NCBI GenBank assembly: GCA_046329195.1
Contig: JAXLVB010000002.1
Coordinates: 1,240,001 to 1,304,000, forward strand
DNA length: 64,000 nucleotides
Direction: 5' to 3'
DNA from: JAXLVB01 sp046329195
GTDB taxonomy: Bacteria; Bacteroidota; Bacteroidia; Cytophagales; Spirosomataceae
Both the position numbers and the translations under genes were made by a program. Below the pieces are notes generated by a model. It was given only the letters and a program-made list of their open reading frames with translations, was not told where the DNA came from and did no database searches. Below, piece after piece: positions 60,317-64,000 of the stretch. Positions within the stretch are counted from its first letter, which is position 1, and every line of letters starts with the position of its first letter.

Positions 60317-61462
60317 TTGAATCGTCGTCAGCGCACTTACCTACTCCAAGCCATTTTATTCATAGCTACGCTCATTACTACCACTATAGCGGGGGCTGAA
60401 TGGACGTGGGGAAGTTCGTTCCTGAATCCGTTTCGTGAAATGGGCTGGACGCAGTTTTGGAGTGGAACTAAATTTTCTGTGCCTTTCTTGGCGATTTTGA
60501 CCATTCATGAATTTGGCCACTATTTTACGGCAAAGTACAATCGCATTAAAGTGACGCTTCCGTTTTATATTCCGATTTGGCTGGGGCCTGTCACCAGCAT
60601 TGGAACCATGGGGGCTTTTATACGCATTAAAAGCAAAATCAAATCGGCCAGAGGTTATTTTGATGTGGGTATTGCTGGCCCCTTAGCAGGATTTGTAGCA
60701 GCCATAGGGCTTTTGTGGTACGGCTTTACACACCTCCCCAGCCTCGATTATCTTTTTACCATCCATCCTGAGTACAAACAATTTGGCAGTGACTACGCTG
60801 CCTTTGTGTATCAATCTAAGCAAGCCGGCAATGTGGCTTTGGGCGATAATTTAGTGTTTTGGTTTTTCAAAAAATATGTAGTAACCGACCCTAAGCTGAT
60901 ACCGTCTCCTTACGAAATCATTCATTATCCCTACCTGTTTGCAGGCTACTTAGCTCTGTTTTTTACCGCACTCAATCTGATTCCAATTGGACAACTCGAT
61001 GGCGGGCACATTCTTTACGCCCTCATCGGGAGTAAACGTCATCGAGTCGTATCGCCTGTGTTATTTGTCTTGTTTATCACGTATGCTGGCATTGGCACGT
61101 ATCGAATTGAAGATTTTGCCATCCATGACAATGGATTGTTTTTGGAGCAAGTCGGCTATGCTGCACTTTATATTTTCTTTTTGTTTTATAGTTGCCGCCG
61201 CACTGTTGAGTTACCCATCAATGCCGTCATCATGGCGTTGAGTATTTTTTTAGCCCAACTTTTGTTAGCAATGGTGCTACCGCACCTAACGGGCAATTCA
61301 GTATTCTTACCATTTACCTTTGTTTTAGGTCGTTTTTTGGGTGTCTATCATCCACCTGCCGAGGATGAAGCCCCTCTAGACTGGAAGCGGCAGATTTTGG
61401 GCTGGTTGGCCTTACTTATCTTTGTTGTCTGTATGAGTCCAGAGCCATTTTTGATGGATTAG
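60317..61462 (+). CDS. Site-2 protease family (M50) membrane metallopeptidase
   Basis: This integral inner-membrane protease of 381 aa has about seven to nine hydrophobic segments. The zinc site is HEFGH (about residue 62) and the third ligand lies in LIPIGQLDGGHI near residue 230. No PDZ domain is visible, so it resembles the plant EGY/compact bacterial S2P group. It may cleave membrane-bound regulators. The start is a TTG at 60317; no ATG occurs until residue 42, inside the conserved region. Confidence 0.88.
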   Translation: MNRRQRTYLLQAILFIATLITTTIAGAEWTWGSSFLNPFREMGWTQFWSGTKFSVPFLAILTIHEFGHYFTAKYNRIKVTLPFYIPIWLGPVTSIGTMGAFIRIKSKIKSARGYFDVGIAGPLAGFVAAIGLLWYGFTHLPSLDYLFTIHPEYKQFGSDYAAFVYQSKQAGNVALGDNLVFWFFKKYVVTDPKLIPSPYEIIHYPYLFAGYLALFFTALNLIPIGQLDGGHILYALIGSKRHRVVSPVLFVLFITYAGIGTYRIEDFAIHDNGLFLEQVGYAALYIFFLFYSCRRTVELPINAVIMALSIFLAQLLLAMVLPHLTGNSVFLPFTFVLGRFLGVYHPPAEDEAPLDWKRQILGWLALLIFVVCMSPEPFLMD

Positions 61463-61583
61463 TCAACATAGAAGCCCTGCATTACCCTTTTAATAGCTTG
61501 TTCTACTAACCACCACATGATTTTTTCTCGGACAATTGCTATACTTGCAACTTCAAAGAACGAATGTCTAATACACTCCATCT

Positions 61584-62177
61584 ATGTTGAGAAAAATAAT
61601 TAATTGGCTTGCCATCACGACCTACAAAGCTTGTGGCTGGACTATCGTTGGGGCATTTCCGATTGACACTAAAAAATATCCCAAGACGATTTTGGCGATA
61701 GCCCCACATAATACAGCTTGGGACGTTCCTATCGGGTTGGGAGTACGCCCTCAGATGGGGCAACAAGTTGGATTTTTAGGAAAAAAAGAATTGTTTGTTG
61801 GTGTCTTAGGTCCATTTTTTAAAGCCCTAGGCGGAACCCCCGTTGATCGAACCGCCCCGCATGGTTTGGTGGGTAAAGTAGTCCGAATTTTTAACTCCAA
61901 AGAGGTTTATTCAATAGCCATCACACCCGAAGGGACCAGAAGAAACGTAAAAGAACTCAAACGAGGTTTTTATCACATGGCGATAGAGGCCAAAGCCGCA
62001 ATTGTGATGATTGGCTTTGACTTCCCTCGCAAGACGGTCATCTTTGAGGAGCCATTCTTTCCATCCGGAAACTGGAATGAAGATAAAGTAAAATTAGCAA
62101 CATTTTTTTCCACCATCCAAGGGCCTCAAAAAGACTGGATTAAGAATTATCTCAATGAAGCCAATTCGGGTAAGTAA
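61584..62177 (+). CDS. 1-acyl-sn-glycerol-3-phosphate acyltransferase-like protein
   Basis: This PlsC-type acyltransferase of 197 aa has the catalytic H-x4-D motif in APHNTAWDVPIG, the glycerol-phosphate motif in GGTPVDR and the TPEGTRR motif. The short length and the order KKELF-GPFFKALGGTPVDR match a small bacterial lipid acyltransferase group. It likely acylates a lysophospholipid or related lipid at the inner membrane. A near-consensus -7 (TATACTTG, about 61540) lies upstream. Confidence 0.87.
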   Translation: MLRKIINWLAITTYKACGWTIVGAFPIDTKKYPKTILAIAPHNTAWDVPIGLGVRPQMGQQVGFLGKKELFVGVLGPFFKALGGTPVDRTAPHGLVGKVVRIFNSKEVYSIAITPEGTRRNVKELKRGFYHMAIEAKAAIVMIGFDFPRKTVIFEEPFFPSGNWNEDKVKLATFFSTIQGPQKDWIKNYLNEANSGK

Positions 62178-62287
62178 TTGCTAACTCAGACCTTTCTTTC
62201 TGAAAACGACAACATCCAAATTGCTGCTTATTTACTTGATAACCAACACCTTTAGATTCCATACTTATTAAAGCCTCAAAGCAGCAA

Positions 62288-62989
62288 TTATTTTTTTAGT
62301 AGCTGGCGAAACGCAACTAAATGACAAAACAACACCACTGGTACGACAAACGAAGGCAACCAGATGAGTGGAAACTTCAAGACAGCCACATTGGGCTGGT
62401 CAAAGTTGATTTGCTGAACTACCGATGGGGCCGATAAGATACCATGCCCCACTACATTAAGTAGCAACAACAGCCCGATGACGTTCCAAACCAACAACGC
62501 ATTTCGAGATAGGGATTGTTTGGTAAAATGCAGATAAGCTACAATTGGCGCCGAAATTCCAGTTAGAATATCAAAATTCCGACCTTCAAAGGTCATATCT
62601 TCAGGAATTTCACCACTCTTGAATAGCCAAAACAAGACAATTTCTACAAAAAATCGGCTAATGTGAAGGTATGTAAGATTTTGTAATGAAAGGTCTTCAA
62701 TGAGTTTTTTCCCCCACGTACTATTGAATAAATAGATTATAAAAAGCAGGGGAGGCAAAATAGCAACTGCCAATCGAGGAGGAACGCCTGAAGTAACTAA
62801 ATAAAATCCTTTGATTGACAAAACAGCCTGAACAATAAGCCATAAGACCAATCCACCATACACCCGAACGTAGGTTTGGTTAGTGGTTACATCTCTGACC
62901 AGTTGTACAAAACGATGCAATAACCCAAAGGTAATGAGGACAAACAAGGCAGAAGCATGAGATGGCAATTCGGTACTTAACATAGTCAA
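62288..62989 (-). CDS. Integral membrane protein of unknown function
   Basis: The 233-aa product has about six to seven predicted transmembrane helices (for example ALFVLITFGLLHRFV, VLWLIVQAVLSIKGFYLV, VAILPPLLFIIYLF, VWNVIGLLLLLNVVG, WLPSFVVPVVLFCHLVAF). No enzymatic or transport motif is recognised. It is divergent from mutS, with about 150 bp between them. Confidence 0.7.
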   Translation of the reverse strand: MTMLSTELPSHASALFVLITFGLLHRFVQLVRDVTTNQTYVRVYGGLVLWLIVQAVLSIKGFYLVTSGVPPRLAVAILPPLLFIIYLFNSTWGKKLIEDLSLQNLTYLHISRFFVEIVLFWLFKSGEIPEDMTFEGRNFDILTGISAPIVAYLHFTKQSLSRNALLVWNVIGLLLLLNVVGHGILSAPSVVQQINFDQPNVAVLKFPLIWLPSFVVPVVLFCHLVAFRQLLKK

Positions 62990-63138
62990 TTGATATTTTG
63001 GTTTGAAAGTAGGTCTTTTTTCTTACATTTTTCAAAAACACCCTCTAACTTTGAGGAATAAACCGTACCCAATTCTTGAATTTTAGTAACCCAACATTAG
63101 GGTAAGTATAAAATTCAATACAAGCGATTCTTTACAAC

Positions 63139-64000
63139 GTGGCACGTCCTCCCAAACACGCTGAAGTACCCAAAAAAGGAGACAAAAACGCTCCCAAAGA
63201 GACCCCTCTGAACCGCCAATACAATTTGATTAAAGCCAAATATCCTGGCGCCATCTTGTTGTTTAGAGTTGGTGATTTTTATGAAACATTTGGTGAAGAT
63301 GCCGTAAAGGCCAGTAAAATCTTAGGCATTGTCCTGACCAAACGCCATAACGGATCGGCAGATGAAACTCCCTTGGCTGGATTTCCGCACCATTCACTAG
63401 ATACGTATTTACCCAAATTGGTGCGAGCGGGCGAGCGAGTGGCCATTTGTGACCAATTAGAAGACCCTGCTTTTGCCAAAGGAATCGTACGTCGTGGAGT
63501 AACCGAATTAGTCACACCCGGCGTTTCGTTTAACGATACAGTGCTAGATATGAAGCAAAATAATTATCTAGCTGCTATTCACTTCGGAAAAGAAATCATC
63601 GGTATTTCGCTGTTGGATGTCTCAACAGGTGAATACCTAACCACTCAAGGAACGCCTGCTTATATCGAAAAACTACTTCAAAGTTTTGCCCCTGCCGAAG
63701 TTTTATATTGCAAAAAAAACCGAACCGATTTTCAAGGCTTTTTTGGTGATAAATTCAATACATTTCAATTAGACGATTGGGCGTTTACTCTTGACTATGC
63801 CTATCCCCTACTCACCCAGCACTTCAAGACTAATTCTCTGAAAGGGTTTGGTGTAGAAAACCTGCATGAAGGAGTGATTGCAGCAGGGGTCATTTTACAC
63901 TATTTGCATGCCACCGAGCATAAAGAAATAGGGCATATTGTACGTCTCACTCGCTTAGAAGAGGACAAGTACGTCTGGCTTGACCGTTTCACCATTCGCA
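63139..64000 (+). CDS. mutS: DNA mismatch repair protein MutS (partial, 5' end)
   Basis: The gene runs off the window, leaving about 287 residues. The mismatch-recognition motif F-Y-E is intact in RVGDFYETFGEDA (Phe47, Glu49), followed by GIVLTKRHNG, LAGFPHHSLDTYLPKLV, ERVAICDQLEDP and VRRGVTELVTPGV, all typical of MutS domain I and connector. Start: a stop codon at 63109 and no ATG before the conserved region make the GTG at 63139 the most likely initiation codon. The ATPase domain lies outside the window. Confidence 0.94.
   Translation, partial: MARPPKHAEVPKKGDKNAPKETPLNRQYNLIKAKYPGAILLFRVGDFYETFGEDAVKASKILGIVLTKRHNGSADETPLAGFPHHSLDTYLPKLVRAGERVAICDQLEDPAFAKGIVRRGVTELVTPGVSFNDTVLDMKQNNYLAAIHFGKEIIGISLLDVSTGEYLTTQGTPAYIEKLLQSFAPAEVLYCKKNRTDFQGFFGDKFNTFQLDDWAFTLDYAYPLLTQHFKTNSLKGFGVENLHEGVIAAGVILHYLHATEHKEIGHIVRLTRLEEDKYVWLDRFTIR

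Overview
The window comes from a Bacteroidota chromosome, most likely order Cytophagales (Spirosomataceae-like; genus not resolvable by eye). The evidence is type IX secretion (T9SS) substrates and a PorP/SprF protein, the Bacteroidota-type -7 promoter motif TAnnTTTG in front of many genes, the near absence of Shine-Dalgarno sequences, and house-keeping proteins typical of the group. Most of the window is ordinary core genome at moderate GC. It is cut at both ends: a serine hydrolase loses its C-terminus at base 1, and mutS runs off the right edge.

Layout. 1-8 kb: beta-lactamase-family hydrolase (partial), pyruvate dehydrogenase E2, HslV protease, HldD epimerase, a 6-pyruvoyl-tetrahydropterin synthase-like enzyme, LpxB, and a carboxynorspermidine synthase-like dehydrogenase that overlaps lpxB tail to tail. 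8-13.7 kb: two tandem giant secreted Thr/Ser/Asn-rich beta-helix-like proteins with T9SS C-terminal domains. 13.7-25.2 kb: beta-CASP RNA hydrolase, PBP4-type DD-peptidase, glycosyltransferase, HemL, a TPR plus periplasmic-binding-fold protein, YidC, PyrG. 25.3-33 kb: VOC protein, an unknown protein, a divergent PNPOx-like/MocR pair with candidate operators, a DMT transporter, an AddA-like helicase-nuclease. 33-42.4 kb: prolyl oligopeptidase, PorP/SprF, the 2-oxoglutarate dehydrogenase E1-E2 pair, an S9-type hydrolase. 42.4-51.6 kb: RluA synthase, PhnP-like hydrolase, single-domain response regulator, Tex, NlpC/P60 lipoprotein, a degenerate Nudix regulator, and a beta-helix lipoprotein.

The accessory segment is 51.6-55.1 kb. 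Two AT-rich genes (a leucine-rich-repeat protein and a small exported protein) are each followed by a 200-bp imperfect palindrome. The two palindromes are near-copies of each other. The start of each gene unit is complementary to the left tip of its own downstream palindrome, as expected of integron gene cassettes with attC sites. A well-formed promoter lies just upstream and no integrase is visible, so the segment looks like a cluster of attC sites lacking an integrase (CALIN). An SDR gene follows, then a tandem array of three truncated tRNA-Ala 3' halves, each with its own hairpin, ending at an intact tRNA-Ala(GGC). A copy of the tRNA 5' end lies in the tRNA leader.

55.1-64 kb is core again: methyltransferase, aminopeptidase P, AAA ATPase, AccA, HAD phosphatase, site-2-protease-like membrane protease, acyltransferase, a membrane protein and MutS. 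Two families of degenerate intergenic repeats (purine-rich GGTGAAAGT-like, and TTGGTGTATTGG-like) sit just after stop codons at several places. Gene functions are family-level inferences from motifs; no database search was possible.
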